From Caprella mutica (lineage: Eukaryota > Arthropoda > Malacostraca > Amphipoda > Caprellidae): a stretch of 64,000 nucleotides of DNA. Under the pieces are notes generated by a model, which had not been told where the DNA came from, did not search any database, and saw only the letters and a list, made by a program, of their open reading frames with translations. The stretch covers positions 92,919 through 156,918 of the forward strand of contig CANNZV010000940.1 of assembly GCA_947561585.1 (NCBI GenBank), written 5' to 3'. Made by a program: the position numbers and the translations under genes. Shown here piece after piece: positions 50,467 through 62,458 of the stretch (its first letter is position 1; every line of letters begins with the position of its first letter).

Positions 50467-53281
50467 CTGTCATTAACATGAATATCATTAACATGAATAT
50501 CATTAACATGAATATCATTAACATGAATATCATTAACATGAATATCATTAACATGAATATCATTAACATGAATATCATTAACATGAATATCATTAACATG
50601 AATATCATTAACATGAATATCATTAACATGAATATCATTAACATGAATATCATTAACATGAATATCATTGACATGAATATCATTGACATGAATATCATTG
50701 ACATGAATATCATTGACATGAATATCATTAACATGAATATCATTAACATGAATATCATTAACATGAAAATCATTAATATGAATATCATTAACATGAATAT
50801 CATTAACATGAATATCATTAACATGAATATCATTAACATGAATATCATTAACATGAATATCATTAACATGAATATCATTAACATGAATATCATTAACATG
50901 AATATCATTAACATGAATATCATTAACATGAATAATATTAACATGAATATCATTAACATGAATAATATTAACATGAATAATATTAACATGAATAATATTA
51001 ACATGAATATCATTAACATGAATATCATTAACATGAATATCATTAACATGAATAATATTAACATGAATATCATTAACATGAATATCATTAACATGAATAA
51101 TATTAACATGAATATCATTAACATGAATATCATCAACATGAATATCATCAACATGAATATCATCAACATGAATATCATTAACATGAATATCATTAACATG
51201 AATATCATTAACATGAATATCATTAACATGAATTTCATTAACATGAATATCATTAACATGAATATCATTAACATGAATATCATTAACATGAATATCATTA
51301 AAATGAATATCATTAACATGAATATCATTAACATGAATATCATTAACATGAATATCATTAACATGAATATCATTAACATGAATATCATTAACATGAATAT
51401 CATTAACATGAATATCATTAACATGAATATCATTAACATGAATATCATTAACATGAATAATATTAACATGAATAATATTAACATGAATAATATTAACATG
51501 AATATCATTAACATGAATATCATTAACATGAATATCATTAACATGAATATCATTAACATGAATATCATTAACATGAATAATATTAACATGAATATCATTA
51601 ACATGAATATCATCAACATGAATATCATTAACATGAATATCATTAACATGAATATCATCAACATGAATATCATCAACATGAATATCATTAACATGAAAAT
51701 CATTAACATGAATAATATTAACATGAATAATATTAACATGAATATCATTAACATGAATAATATTAACATGAATATCATTAACATGAATATCATTAACATG
51801 AATATCATTAACATGAATATCATTAACATGAATATCATTAACATGAATATCATTAACATGAATATCATTGACATGAATATCATTGACATGAATATCATTG
51901 ACATGAATATCATTAACATGAATATCATTAACATGAATATCATTAACATGAATATCATTAACATGAATATCATTAACATGAATATCATTAACATGAATAT
52001 CATTAACATGAATATCATTAACATGAATATCATTAACATGAATATCATTAACATGAATATCATTAACATGAATATCATTAACATGAATATCATTAACATG
52101 AATATCATTAACATGAATATCATTAACATGAATATCATTAACATGAATATCATTAACATGAATATCATTAACATGAATATCATTAACATGAATATCATTA
52201 ACATGAATATCATTAACATGAATATCATTAACATGAATATCATTAACATGAATATCATTAACATGAATATCATTAACATGAATATCATTAACATGAATAT
52301 CATTAACATGAATATCATTAACATGAATATCATTAACATGAATATCATTAACATGAATATCATTAACATGAATATCATTAACATGAATATCATTAACATG
52401 AATAATATTAACATGAATAATATTAACATGAATAATATTAACATGAATTATATTAACATGAATATCATTAACATGAATATCATTAACATGAATAATATTA
52501 ACATGAATATCATTAACATGAATAATATTAACATGAATATCATTAACATGAATAATATTACATTAATATCATTAACATGAATATCATTAACATGAATAAT
52601 ATTAACATGAATAATATTAACATGAATATCATTAACATGAATAATATTAACATGAATATCATTAACATGAATAATATTAACATGAATAATATTAACATGA
52701 ATATCATTAACATGAATATCATTAACATGAATATCATTAACATGAATATCATTAACATGAATAATATTAACATGAATAATATTAACATGAATATCATTAA
52801 CATGAATAATATTAACATGAATATCATCAACATGAATATCATCAACATGAATATCATTAACATGAATATCATTAACATGAATATCATTAACATGAATATC
52901 ATTAACATGAATATCATTAACATGAATATCATTAACATGAATATCATTAACATGAATATCATTAACATGAATATCATTAACATGAATATCATTAACATGA
53001 ATATCATTAACATGAATAATATTAACATGAATAATATTAACATGAATATCATTAACATGAATATCATCAACATGAATATCATTAACATGAATATCATTAA
53101 CATGAATAATATTAACATGAATAATATTAACATGAATATCATTAACATGAATAATATTAACATGAATATCATTAACATGAATATCATCAACATGAATATC
53201 ATTAACGTGAATATCATTAACATGAATAATATTAACATGAATAATATTAACATGAATAATATTAACATGAATAATATTAAC
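50467..53281 (+). repeat. 15-bp AT-rich minisatellite (about 187 units)
   Basis: Head-to-tail units of ATTAACATGAATATC, with frequent variants AATATT for ATATC, GAC for AAC and ATCAAC. One shifted unit near 52558-52566 (ATTACATTAATATC) breaks the register. Because 15 is a multiple of 3 and the unit lacks stops in some frames of both strands, it gives long pseudo-ORFs with the pentapeptide period MNIIN (+) or MIFML (-). They are not genes. The unit includes ATGA-ATA-TCAT, a small inverted repeat. Confidence 0.97.
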
Positions 53282-53332
53282 TAGTTCATGTTCTATTTCT
53301 CTTTAATTCAAAGTTTATTCATTTCTTTTCAG

Positions 53333-53668
53333 TGACGGTCATTCCTCTTCCTCTGCTTCTCCAGCTCCCTCCCCTTCCCCCACCCACCACCACAGCTCCT
53401 CTGCAATTTCCTCCAATATTTTCTCTTCCTCCAATAACAACTACCGCCAAACTAGCTCCTCCAGCTCCACCAACAGATTCTCAGCCAAATCCACCACTTT
53501 GACCTCCTCCACCCTCTCCAAGCGGTGGAACTCCACCATGGACTTCTCCTCCACCAGCAAGGAACCTCTCACGAATGGCCACTCCCCCCTTTCCTCCAGT
53601 TCCTCCACCAGCAGATCCCCATCGGCAGGTGGACTCTCCATTAACCACCACAACTCTAATTTAACAAA
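53333..53668 (+). CDS. EML: EML-like gene, exon B (Ser-rich linker)
   Basis: A 336-bp exon bounded by TTTCTTTTCAG and a consensus donor (AA|GTAAGT). It is open only in the frame beginning with the last base of a split codon: DGHSSSSASPAPSPSPTHHH and on to SNLTK. It is mostly Ser, Pro, Thr and Asn, with basic patches such as TLSKRWNST. Codons are GC-rich compared with the surrounding AT-rich sequence. It enters and leaves in phase 2, so exons A and C join in frame, giving AGT (Ser) and AAA (Lys). EML proteins have a disordered basic Ser/Thr-rich stretch that helps microtubule binding before the HELP motif, which fits. Only 51 bp separate it from the 15-bp array and 18 bp from the 19-bp array. 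Confidence 0.8.
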
Positions 53669-53686
53669 GTAAGTCAGCACCTTTGA

Positions 53687-56600
53687 TGTAGCAGTTAGTG
53701 GAGGTGACAGCAGTTAGTGAAGGTGACAGCAGTTAGTGGAGGTGACAGCAGTTAGTGGAGGTGACAGCAGTTAGTGGAGGTGACAGCAGTTAGTGGAGGT
53801 GACAGCAGTTAGTGAAGGTGACAGCAGTTAGTGGAGGTGACAGCAGTTAGTGGAGGTGACAGCAGTTAGTGAAGGTGACAGCAGTTAGTAGAGGTGACAG
53901 CAGTTAGTGGAGGTGACAGCAGTTAGTGGAGGTGACAGCAGTTAGTAGAGGTGACAGCAGTTAGTGGAGGTGACAGCAGTTAGTGGAGGTGAAAGCCGTT
54001 AGTAGAGGTGACAGTAGTTAGTGGAGGTGACAGCAGTTAGTGAAGGTGACAGCAGTTAGTGGAGGTGACAGCAGTTAGTGGAGGTGACAGCAGTTAGTGG
54101 AGGTGACAGCAGTTAGTGAAGGTGACAGTAGTTAGTAGAGGTGACAGCAGTTAGTGGAGGTGACAGCAGTTAGTGGAGGTGACAGCAGTTAGTGAAGGTG
54201 ACAGCAGTTAGTGGAGGTGACAGCAGTTAGTGAAGGTGACAGCAGTTAGTGGAGGTGACAGCAGTTAGTGAAGGTGACAGCAGTTAGTGGAGGTGACAGC
54301 AGTTAGTAGGGGAGACGCAGTTAGTAGAGGTGACAGCAGTTAGTGGAGGTGACATTAGATAGTAGAGGTGACAGCAGTTAGTGGAGGTGACAGCAGTTAG
54401 TGAAGGTGACAGCAGTTAGTGGAGGTGACAGCAATTAGTGAAGGTGACAGCAGTTAGTGGAGGTGACAGCAGTTAGTGGAGGTGACAGCAGTTAGTGGAG
54501 GTGACAGCAGTTAGTGAAGGTGACAGCAGTTAGTGAAGGTGACAGCAGTTAGTAGAGGTGATAGCAGTTAGTGGAGATGACAGCAGATAGTAGAGGTGAC
54601 AGCAGATAGTAGAGGTGACAGCAGTTAGTGGAGGTGACAGCAGTTAGTGAAGGTGACAGCAGTTAGTAGAGGTGACAGCAGTTAGTAGAGGTGACAGCAG
54701 TTAGTAGAGGTGACAGCAGTTAGTATAGGTGACAGCAGTTAGTATAGGTGACAACAGTTAGTATAGGTGACAGCAGTTAGTGGAGGTGACAGCAGTTAGT
54801 GGAGGTGACAGCAGTTAGTGAAGGTGACAGCAGTTAGTGAAGGTGACAGCAGTTAGTAGAGGTGACAGCAGTTAGTAGAGGAGACAGCAGTTAGTGGAGG
54901 TGACAGCAGTTAGTAGAGGTGACAGCAGTTAGTAGAGGTGACAGCAGTTAGTGGAGGTGACAGCAGTTAGTGGAGGTGACAGCAGTTAGTGAAGGTGACA
55001 GCAGTTAGTAGAGGTGACAGCAGTTAGTAGAGGTGACAGCAGTTAGTAGAGGAGACAGCAGTTAGTGGAGGTGACAGCAGTTAGTAGAGGTGACCGCAGT
55101 TAGTAGAGGTGACAGCAGTTAGTAGAGGTGACAGCAGTTATTCGAGGTGAAAGCAGTTAGTAGAGGTGACAGAAGTTAGTAGAGGTGACCGCAGTTAGTA
55201 GAGGTGACAGCAGTTAGTAGAGGTGACAGCAGTTAGTAGAGGTGACAGCAGTTAGTAGAGGTGACAGCAGTTAGTGGAGGTGACAGCAGTTAGAAGAGGT
55301 GACAGCAGTTAGTATAGGTGACAGCAGTTAGTATAGGTGACAGCAGTTAGTATAGGTGACAACAGTTAGTATAGGTGACAGCAGTTAGTGGAGGTGACAG
55401 CAGTTAGTGGAGGTGACAGCAGTTAGTGGAGGTGACAGCAGTTAGTAGAGGTGACAGCAGTTATTGGAGGTGACAGCAGTTAGTAGAGGTGACAGCAGTT
55501 AGTATAGGTGACAGCAGTTAGAAGAGGTGACAGCAGTTAGTGGAGGTGACAGCAGTTAGTGGAGGTGACAGCAGTTAGTGGAGGTGACATCAGTTAGTGG
55601 AGGTGACAGCAGTTAGTGGAGGTGACAGCAGTTAGTAGAGGTGACAGCAGTTAGTGGAGGTGACAGCAGTTAGTGGAAGTGACAGCAGTTAGTAGAGGTG
55701 ACAGCAGTTAGTAGAGGTGACAGCAGTTAGTAGAGGTGACAGCAGTTAGTAGAGGTGACAGCAGTTAGTAGAGGTGACAGCAGTTAGTGGAGGAGACAGC
55801 AGTTAGTGGAGGTGACAGCAGTTAGTGGAAGTGACAGGAGTTAGTAGAGGTGACAGGAGTTAGTAGAGGTGACAGCAGTTAGTGGAGGTGACAGCAGTTA
55901 GTAGAGGTGACAGCAGTTAGTAGAGGTGACAGCAGTTAGTAGAGGTGACAGCAGTTAGTAGAGGTGACAGCAGTTAGTAGAGGTGACAGCAGTTAGTAGA
56001 GGTGACAGCAGTTAGTGGAGGTGACAGCAGTTAGTGAAGGTGACAGCAGTTAGTGGAGGTGACAGCAGTTAGTGAAGGTGACAGCAGTTAGTGGAGTGGA
56101 CAGCAGTTAGTGGAGGTGACAGCAGTTAGTGGAGGTGACAGCAGTTAGTGGAGGTGACAGCAGTTAGTAGAGGTGACAGCAGTTAGTAGAGGTGACAGCA
56201 GTTAGTGGAGGTGACTGCAGTTAGTGGAGGTGACAGCAGTTAGTGGAGGTGACAGCAGTTAGTGGAGGTGACAGCAGTTAGTGGAGGTGACAGCAGTTAG
56301 TGGAGGTGACAGCAGTTTGTGGAGGTGACAGCAGTTAGTGGAGGTGACAGCAGTTAGTGAAGGTGACAGCAGTTAGTGAAGGTGACAGCAGTTAGTGGAG
56401 GTGACAGCAGTTAGTGAAGGTGACAGCAGTTAGTGAAGGTGACAGCAGTTAGTGGAGTGGACAGCAGTTAGTGGAGGTGACAGCAGTTAGTGGAGTGGAC
56501 AGCAGTTATTGGAGTGGACAGCAGTTAGTGGAGTGGACAGCAGTTAGTGGAGGTGACAGCAGTTAGTGGAGGTGACAGCAGTTAGTGGAGGTGACAGCAG

Positions 56601-57203
56601 TTAGTGGAGGTGACAGCAGTTAGTAGAGGTGACAGCAGTTAGTGGAGGTGACTGCAGTTAGTGGAGGTGACAGCAGTTAGTGGAGGTGACAGCAGTTAGT
56701 GGAGGTGACAACAGTTAGTGGAGGTGACAGCAGTTAGTAGAGGTGACAGCAGTTAGTAGAGGTAACAGCAGTTAGTGGAGGTGACAGCAGTTAGTAGAGG
56801 TGACAGCAGTTAGTGGAGTGGACAGCAGTTAGTGGAGTGGACAGCAGTTAGTGGAGGTGACAGCAGTTAGTAGAGTGGACAGCAGTTAGTGGAGTGGATA
56901 GCAGTTAGTGGAGGTGACAGCAGTTAGTGGAGGTGACAGCAGTTAGTGGAGGTGACAGCAGTTAGTGGAGGTGACAGCAGTTAGTGGAGGTGACAGCAGT
57001 TAGTGGAGGTGACTGCAGTTAGTGGAGGTGACAGCAGTTAGTGGAGGTGACAGCAGTTAGTGGAGGTGACAACAGTTAGTGGAGGTGACAGCAGTTAGTA
57101 GAGGTGACAGCAGTTAGTAGAGGTGACAGCAGTTAGTGGAGGTGACAGCAGTTAGTAGAGGTGACAGCAGTTAGTGGAGGTAACAGCAGTTAGTGGAGTG
57201 GAC
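53687..57203 (+). repeat. 19-bp minisatellite (about 185 units)
   Basis: Head-to-tail units of ACAGCAGTTAGTGGAGGTG. Variants include GTGAAGGTG, GTAGAGGTG, GTATAGGTG and a group with GTGGAGTGG near the right part (56.1-57.2 kb). The unit contains GAG|GTGAC, a 5' splice-site-like string, and CAG, on the strand of the host gene. It begins 18 bp after the exon B donor and lies in the B-C intron. Every + frame has stops, so there are no pseudo-ORFs. Confidence 0.97.
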
Positions 57204-58316
57204 ATTTATTCATTGTGTTCTCTCCATTTTTATTCGTTTCATCAAGTATTACTTATTGAATTTTTCCCTCGGTACTTTATTTGGTAAGTTTTTACGTTAC
57301 CTAATATCTTCAAATGACTTTATGTCTTTTGTCGATTTTTTCCTTTAAACGAGAAGGTCAGGGGTCAGATTGTCGGTGATTTTTAGGAGAAAAAGCACTC
57401 TTTAGTCTCTCAGATGTACCCCATAATAAGAGGTAAGGGAGAGTGGGGTGGGCCTTCCTTTAACTGCGATATTAAAAAAGTATGTACGCTATTTGGATAT
57501 GTAGAAACATACTTTTTTATATAAAGATCCGATTGTGTTGTTATTATAATTATCCAGTATAAATCTAAGTTTCATTCTCCACTATTGAGATTAGCAAAGA
57601 GATAATCTGCCCTAAACTGCCTTAAATCACCTGTCCCTATTATAGCGTCCTTTAAATCAGCAGTCTATCTCCCAGTGCCTCTAAGGCGACAGTGCTGTGT
57701 GATTACCCCTCGAAAAGACCCTTGCGTGCTGCCTATAGTCTGTGCCCTTATAAGTGTTCCCTCTATAAGGTGTTTCATGTCTTACCTCCTAACAACTCAC
57801 TAAAAGTATTTGTCTCACTTTACGTAACTGAGAATTAAATCACACATCAAAATAAGGAAATCCGAAAAAGTGAATAAGATTTAAATATTTGCTAAGTTGC
57901 AGCAATTTATGAAGTCTATATGAAATTGTTAATGTGGATTTCAAGTATTTTCTTAGCTTTGATAAAGGAACAAAAGTTCTAAAAGTCAATGCGTATTTAC
58001 GTACATTTTTTTTCCGGTAATAAGGTACCTACCCTGTATCCTTATTTAGTGTATTATGTGACGTGACCGCGAGTAGAGTGTCAGCAGACTGATTGCCCTG
58101 TAGAGTGTAGAGGATTTAAAAGAAAAAAGTCAAATGCAGTTAGCATTATAGAAACAAGCTATCGAGTCTCAATTGTCGTATAGTTTCTCTCGTTGAAATA
58201 ACTAAAATAATTGAACGAAATATTTGGAACACCTTTACATAATATATACACTGTACAGTATGGGCTACAAAATTGTTTCCGCTTTTTCAAAGACTTGTAA
58301 ATCATTAGTCAATGGA
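57204..58316. other. Intronic sequence, nothing recognised
   Basis: AT-rich sequence in the B-C intron between the 19-bp array and the long hairpin. I see no exon with paired splice sites, no RNA gene and no clear repeat. A moderately GC-richer patch near 57640-57760 has no identifiable product. Confidence 0.5.
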
Positions 58317-59198
58317 CGAAAAAACTTTATCTTGGTCTCTTTTTCTTCGCCTCTTATTGTACTATTAACAAGTATAAATCATTTTGAACTGATGCACATA
58401 GTTTAAGAAGAGGTAAGCAAAGAGTGAGTTAGATTATTTTTGTTATCGCGCGAAGGTCATTCTTAGAGCTAACTCTGTGACTTGATTATTAAAAGGCAGT
58501 GAATAAAAGAAATAAAAACTATAATGGTAGACATTTTAATACAGGGTGCTTACACTTATTCCTTAGAAACTATTTGGAAATAGAAAAACTTCAGTGACAT
58601 TTTGATCTTATTGAAGTTTTGACAATGAATATTCCTTCTTCGGTTGTTCATTGCATGGTTAAGGCTCCCTTCACAATTGCATTAACACCACGGAAAAAGT
58701 TCTTCTTAAAATGTGTTTACACTTGCCTTTTTTTATCGCTGATGGAAGAATTAAATTAAATCTTTACTTCAGTTATAAAAAAACGTATGTGTGAAAAAAT
58801 TTTAAGAAGAGCTTTTTTTCCGCTCTGTTAAAAATGCAATTGTGAAGCGGGCCTTTGCCATGCAATAAACAAGCGAAGAACGAATATTCATAGTGAAAAC
58901 TTCAATGAGATCAAAATGTCACTGAAGTTTTTCTATTTCCAAATAGTTTTTAAGGAACAAGTGTAAGCACCCTGTATTAAAATGTCTACCATTATAGTTT
59001 TTATTTCTTTTATTCACTGCCTTTTAATAATCAAGTCACAGAGTTAGCTCTAAGAATAACCTTCGCGCAATAACAAAAATAATCACCCTCACTTTTTGTT
59101 TACCTGTTTATAAACTATATCCATCAGTTCAAATTTGTTTTACCTGTTAATAGTACAATAAGAGGCGGATAAAAAGAGACCAAGATACAGTTTTTTCG
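58317..59198. repeat. Long inverted repeat (hairpin, arms about 430 bp)
   Basis: The left arm 58317-58748 and right arm 58767-59198 are reverse complements with scattered mismatches and small indels, around a spacer of about 18 bp. Paired landmarks include CTTGGTCTCTTTTT against AAAAAGAGACCAAG, CTAACTCTGTGACTTGATTA against TAATCAAGTCACAGAGTTAG, and GTGACATTTTGATC against GATCAAAATGTCAC. It contains no ORF. It may be a long-TIR MITE, a fold-back element or the template of a long hairpin RNA. Transcription of the host intron would yield a foldable RNA. Confidence 0.85.
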
Positions 59199-60837
59199 GT
59201 TACTGGTATATTCCACCCCGTTAAATTCCACCCCACTTTACGGTTTAGGTTTGTTAGTTATTGATATTAGTCATTTATTATTATTTTATATAATACTAGG
59301 TAAATTTCATTTTCACTGTAGTAAATTAAACCTTTTGTTGAGTTCACAAGCAGTTTAATTTTCACTTCACATGTGATAGAACAGCAGAAGGAAAGATTGT
59401 ACGAACGCCTTATAAAAGTTGAGGTATTTTTTTTTCAATCTTAAGCTGATTTTCTTCACTATCACCAACGCAACAGCAGTATTAACTGTGAGATGATGCC
59501 ATATAGTACTTATTGTTTTTTTAATTTAATTTTATATTCGATATTTTGACTTCGATTAAAAGTGGTGAAAAATAGATTTTGACCGAAAACTTTTTTTCTA
59601 CACATTTTATATGATATTTTTTGACCAGGTTTTTGATGGGGATGAGGGGGACTATTGTACAGGGTTTTAAGACTGGGGGTATCATTGCTTTTTTTACATG
59701 GAGAGATTTTGACCACAGAAGATTTTGTACTAAAATCCAAACAACTTATAAGCAAAAAACAAAAACATTGAATGAGTTGTCTCTGTCAGTTGACCACCTC
59801 CAAACCTTTCCCGACCATTGTTGTAAGAGCATATACTGCAGTTTCATTTTAAAAAGCAATTAATATTAACTTGCTTAACATTTAAACTTCGAAATAAATT
59901 ACCGAACGATGAATATTTGCATTTTTGTCTATTAGGATAAAGTTTCAAAATTTAACTTGAGCTACTTCTAAATATTGTCCAATTGTCTCAGGATATTGTC
60001 AGAGTTATTTCTTCATGGGTACGAAGTATTTAACGAATGGCCATTTCTGAAAATAGAATCTTTTGACTTTTTATATTGTTACTTTTTAATGATCATTTTC
60101 ACTGGTGTGATTAACCAGTTTTTTCATCCATTGGGAAACGATTTAGAAGTATTGGAAAAAGCGGAAACATTTTTGTGGTCCATACTGTATAAATAGGAGA
60201 GTAATAGCACATTATTCAGTTACATTAAACGTAACAGAAACGAAGCGATTATAACGTTATTGCTATCCCTTTTCTCATAAATTATTTATTAATTAATTTA
60301 AGTCACTATTCATTTGTTGCTCAATAAAAATAGGCGAGTGCCTCCTTATTTCTATTTACCTTTCATTTCATCTGACACACTGTTCCTGTAAGTTAACAAG
60401 CAATGTGGTGTTGTATAGCATGCCATGTCTACAATGTTGTTAATGTTAACACTTTGATGCATTTAACAAATAAGAGATAAGTTAGTCAGGGTGTTAACTA
60501 TTGTGTTAGCATTAGCACACACATTACTGTGCTACAGTCTTTGTTTCAGTTCTTATTCTTCATTGCCTTCTACACTCGTGTCTTTTGCTCAAAAATATTC
60601 GTTTTTAATTAATAAATAGGGTAGGAATTAATCTCCATCTTGATGTTAAATATAAGAAGTGCCGCTAATCAAAATCAATACAATAATTGTATAAAACTAT
60701 TAACTTTTCCCTTACTAATTCTAACTAATTCAATATTTGATGCATTCGTTGTTTAAATGTTTTGCGTTGATGTTAATGAATTTTTCTTAAACACTATTTT
60801 TTATTATAAACAAGGAGACTAAAATCTCTGAGTTACC
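59199..60837. other. Intronic sequence, nothing firm
   Basis: AT-rich intron sequence. A few short open frames (for example 59621-59863 and 59975-60196) have no family resemblance and biased AT-rich composition. ATTCCACCCC occurs twice at 59212-59234. I call no feature here. Confidence 0.5.
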
Positions 60838-60884
60838 ATGGCTAGTGAATGCGTGAGGCTGAACTTCATAGAGTCCACGAAGAG
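60838..60884 (+). CDS. Candidate alternative first coding exon of the EML gene
   Basis: An ATG in good context (TTACCATGG) opens a 15-codon frame, MASECVRLNFIESTK, plus two bases. It is closed by a consensus donor AG|GTAAAT. It ends in phase 2, the phase accepted by exon C at 62459; the joint codon would be AGA (Arg) and the frame runs on into the HELP-coding exon. Families with several promoters often have such short first exons, and a short EML isoform lacking the N-terminal linker would result. There is no protein homology to test in 15 residues, and a chance ATG-to-donor run is possible. No promoter motif is evident upstream. Confidence 0.45.
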
Positions 60885-61789
60885 GTAAATATGAGACACT
60901 GCAAGTAGACTGGCATGTGTTGGTTAAAAGATGGTTATGTCCAAGGAAATTTTATGAAAAATAATTTCACTAATACTATCTAATCATTTGTCTTGCAGTA
61001 GAAGAGAAAATCCGTCAGTTTGTTAACAAAGAATTTCAATTTGTTAATTTTTTTTGTTGTTGATATTAATTCTTTATTTTTAGAATTTTGGGAATGTGCG
61101 ATTTTCATTTTGGTCTTAGTATAGAGAGTTTACCTCTCAAATAACAGAAACTTATAGCCCTGTTAGACGTGATACATTTTCACAATGTCGCGCGGCCATT
61201 TGAATCAGGCACAATTTGTATCAGCCCGTGTGTAAGAGTCACATTTTTCCAGCGACATCGCACGATTTTCCCTATACAAGTTGGAGTCGCGCGACACTGC
61301 TGAGACAAATGTATACATACATCCTATCCTCACTTCTCAGTGTTTTATTGGCTGCCTGTGGGAGAGGAGTGCGTCGTTGCTACGCTGTGCACCAAGATGG
61401 TTGGACATATTTCTCGTATTAAAACAACTTGGGATTAAATAAGCTTCTACTCTTCATTTTTATCCAAGTAAAACTACCTACTATTTAAGGTTATCCCTCG
61501 AAGTTCCTATCCTCAAATCATTTGAAAAGCTAATATCAAGTAATTTAAACTATATACAGCTGTTTATGCGACATTAAAGTTGTCACGCACCGTATTCTCG
61601 CCTAAACAGATTGCTTGCCGTATACATAAACATTTATGTGACATGTAGATATATACCATGTTGCTTATACAGTATATCTCACGTCTAAAAGACCCTTTAG
61701 CTGTTCACTAATCATTTTACGAAGCTAAGAAGTAAAAGGACGCATTGTACCCACACAAGGGTGAATACTGAATAGCAATAGGTTAATTG
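60885..61789. other. Intronic sequence with a CpG-rich patch, unassigned
   Basis: Mostly AT-rich intron. Around 61180-61300 lies a CpG-containing patch with TCGCGCGGCC and GTCGCGCGAC about 100 bp apart. It looks like a short repeat or transposon relic, but I cannot assign it. The 68-residue open frame 61216-61422 falls partly within it and has no recognisable features. Confidence 0.35.
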
Positions 61790-62345
61790 CTATTCAAAAT
61801 TCGGCCCAAAACCGGGTTTTCGGTGGGTTTATCGAAACCAAATTTATCGAAAACTAATTCGCCTAACCCGTTTCTCTGAATACAAATTTGACGTAACCCA
61901 AATTTGTCGAAAACAAATATATATATATCTTCCCAATATACCTCAGGCTTCAATGATTGTATCACTTACATGAATAAACTTGTTTGAGTTAAAAACATTG
62001 GTTTCTATCAACTCTTTATTAGTAATGCTATAAACAAATTAATATTCAATATATAAATTACAATGAAATATATGAAAATAACGGAATGATACGGAATTAG
62101 CGGAATATTAACTTTACGAACTCCCAAAGAATGTTATGTTTAATTAAATTAAATTTGATTTCGACAAATTCGGTAAATAAGTCTTTCGGTAAATAAGTCT
62201 TTCGGCTAATCCTTATTTCGGTAAATCCGTTTTCGGCAAATTTCGGATTCGACAAACCCGCATTCGGAAATCAGCCTAGAGTCCTAGGCACAAAAATCCG
62301 ATGTCTTAAAATTCGGCCAAAATAAATTGCGCTGTTGGTTAGATA
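61790..62345. repeat. Degenerate TTCGG/TCGAAAA-rich repeat patch
   Basis: Two clusters of short degenerate motifs flank an AT-rich centre. The left cluster (61795-61920) has ATTCGGCCC, TTTTCGGTGGG, TTTATCGAAAACC-like and TTTGTCGAAAAC. The right cluster (62155-62345) has TTCGACAAATTCGG, twice TAAGTCTTTCGG, TTTCGGCAAA and ATTCGGCC. Both AAATTCGGCC ends are in the same orientation. No ORF has family resemblance. It is possibly the body of a non-autonomous transposon with internal short repeats. Confidence 0.5.
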
Positions 62346-62458
62346 CAGATAAATTTTATATTAAAACCTCAAAAGGTCATATATTGCCAACGCCAAAAGA
62401 CTAAATTTCGAGTTTATATTCCAGCATTTCACTCATTGATGTTTTAATTCTTTTTCAG

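Larger units (their letters stand above)
3933..53332 (+). other. Giant repeat-filled intron of the EML gene
   Basis: This is the 49.4-kb interval between candidate exons A and B. It contains one Tc1/mariner-type element, two blocks of 31-bp satellite, one BEL/Pao element and one 15-bp array. Only about 90 bp are not assigned to a repeat: 21 bp after the donor, 16 bp after the mariner element, a few at the satellite junction and 51 bp before the acceptor. The final 51 bp supply an ordinary pyrimidine-rich tract ending TTTCTTTTCAG. Intron identity depends on exon A being real. Confidence 0.6.

Noticed and set aside
45073..50476. Similar long ORFs right of the retrotransposon, up to 563 residues (46107-47798)
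   Set aside because: Same artefact of the 31-bp unit. The longest simply lack in-phase TTAG variants.
50454..53284. ORFs of 708, 660, 236 and 235 residues with MNIIN or MIFML periods on both strands
   Set aside because: They are translations of the 15-bp minisatellite, mirrored on both strands, with no complexity beyond the repeat.
53441..53680. Minus-strand ORF of 79 residues
   Set aside because: It is the antisense of EML exon B. The + frame has matching splice sites and phase.
59510..60196. Three short ORFs in the B-C intron
   Set aside because: AT-driven composition, two of them overlapping on opposite strands, with no recognisable motif.
61216..61422. 68-residue ORF near the CpG-rich patch
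   Set aside because: No family resemblance, no splice or promoter context, and it lies in a likely repeat relic.
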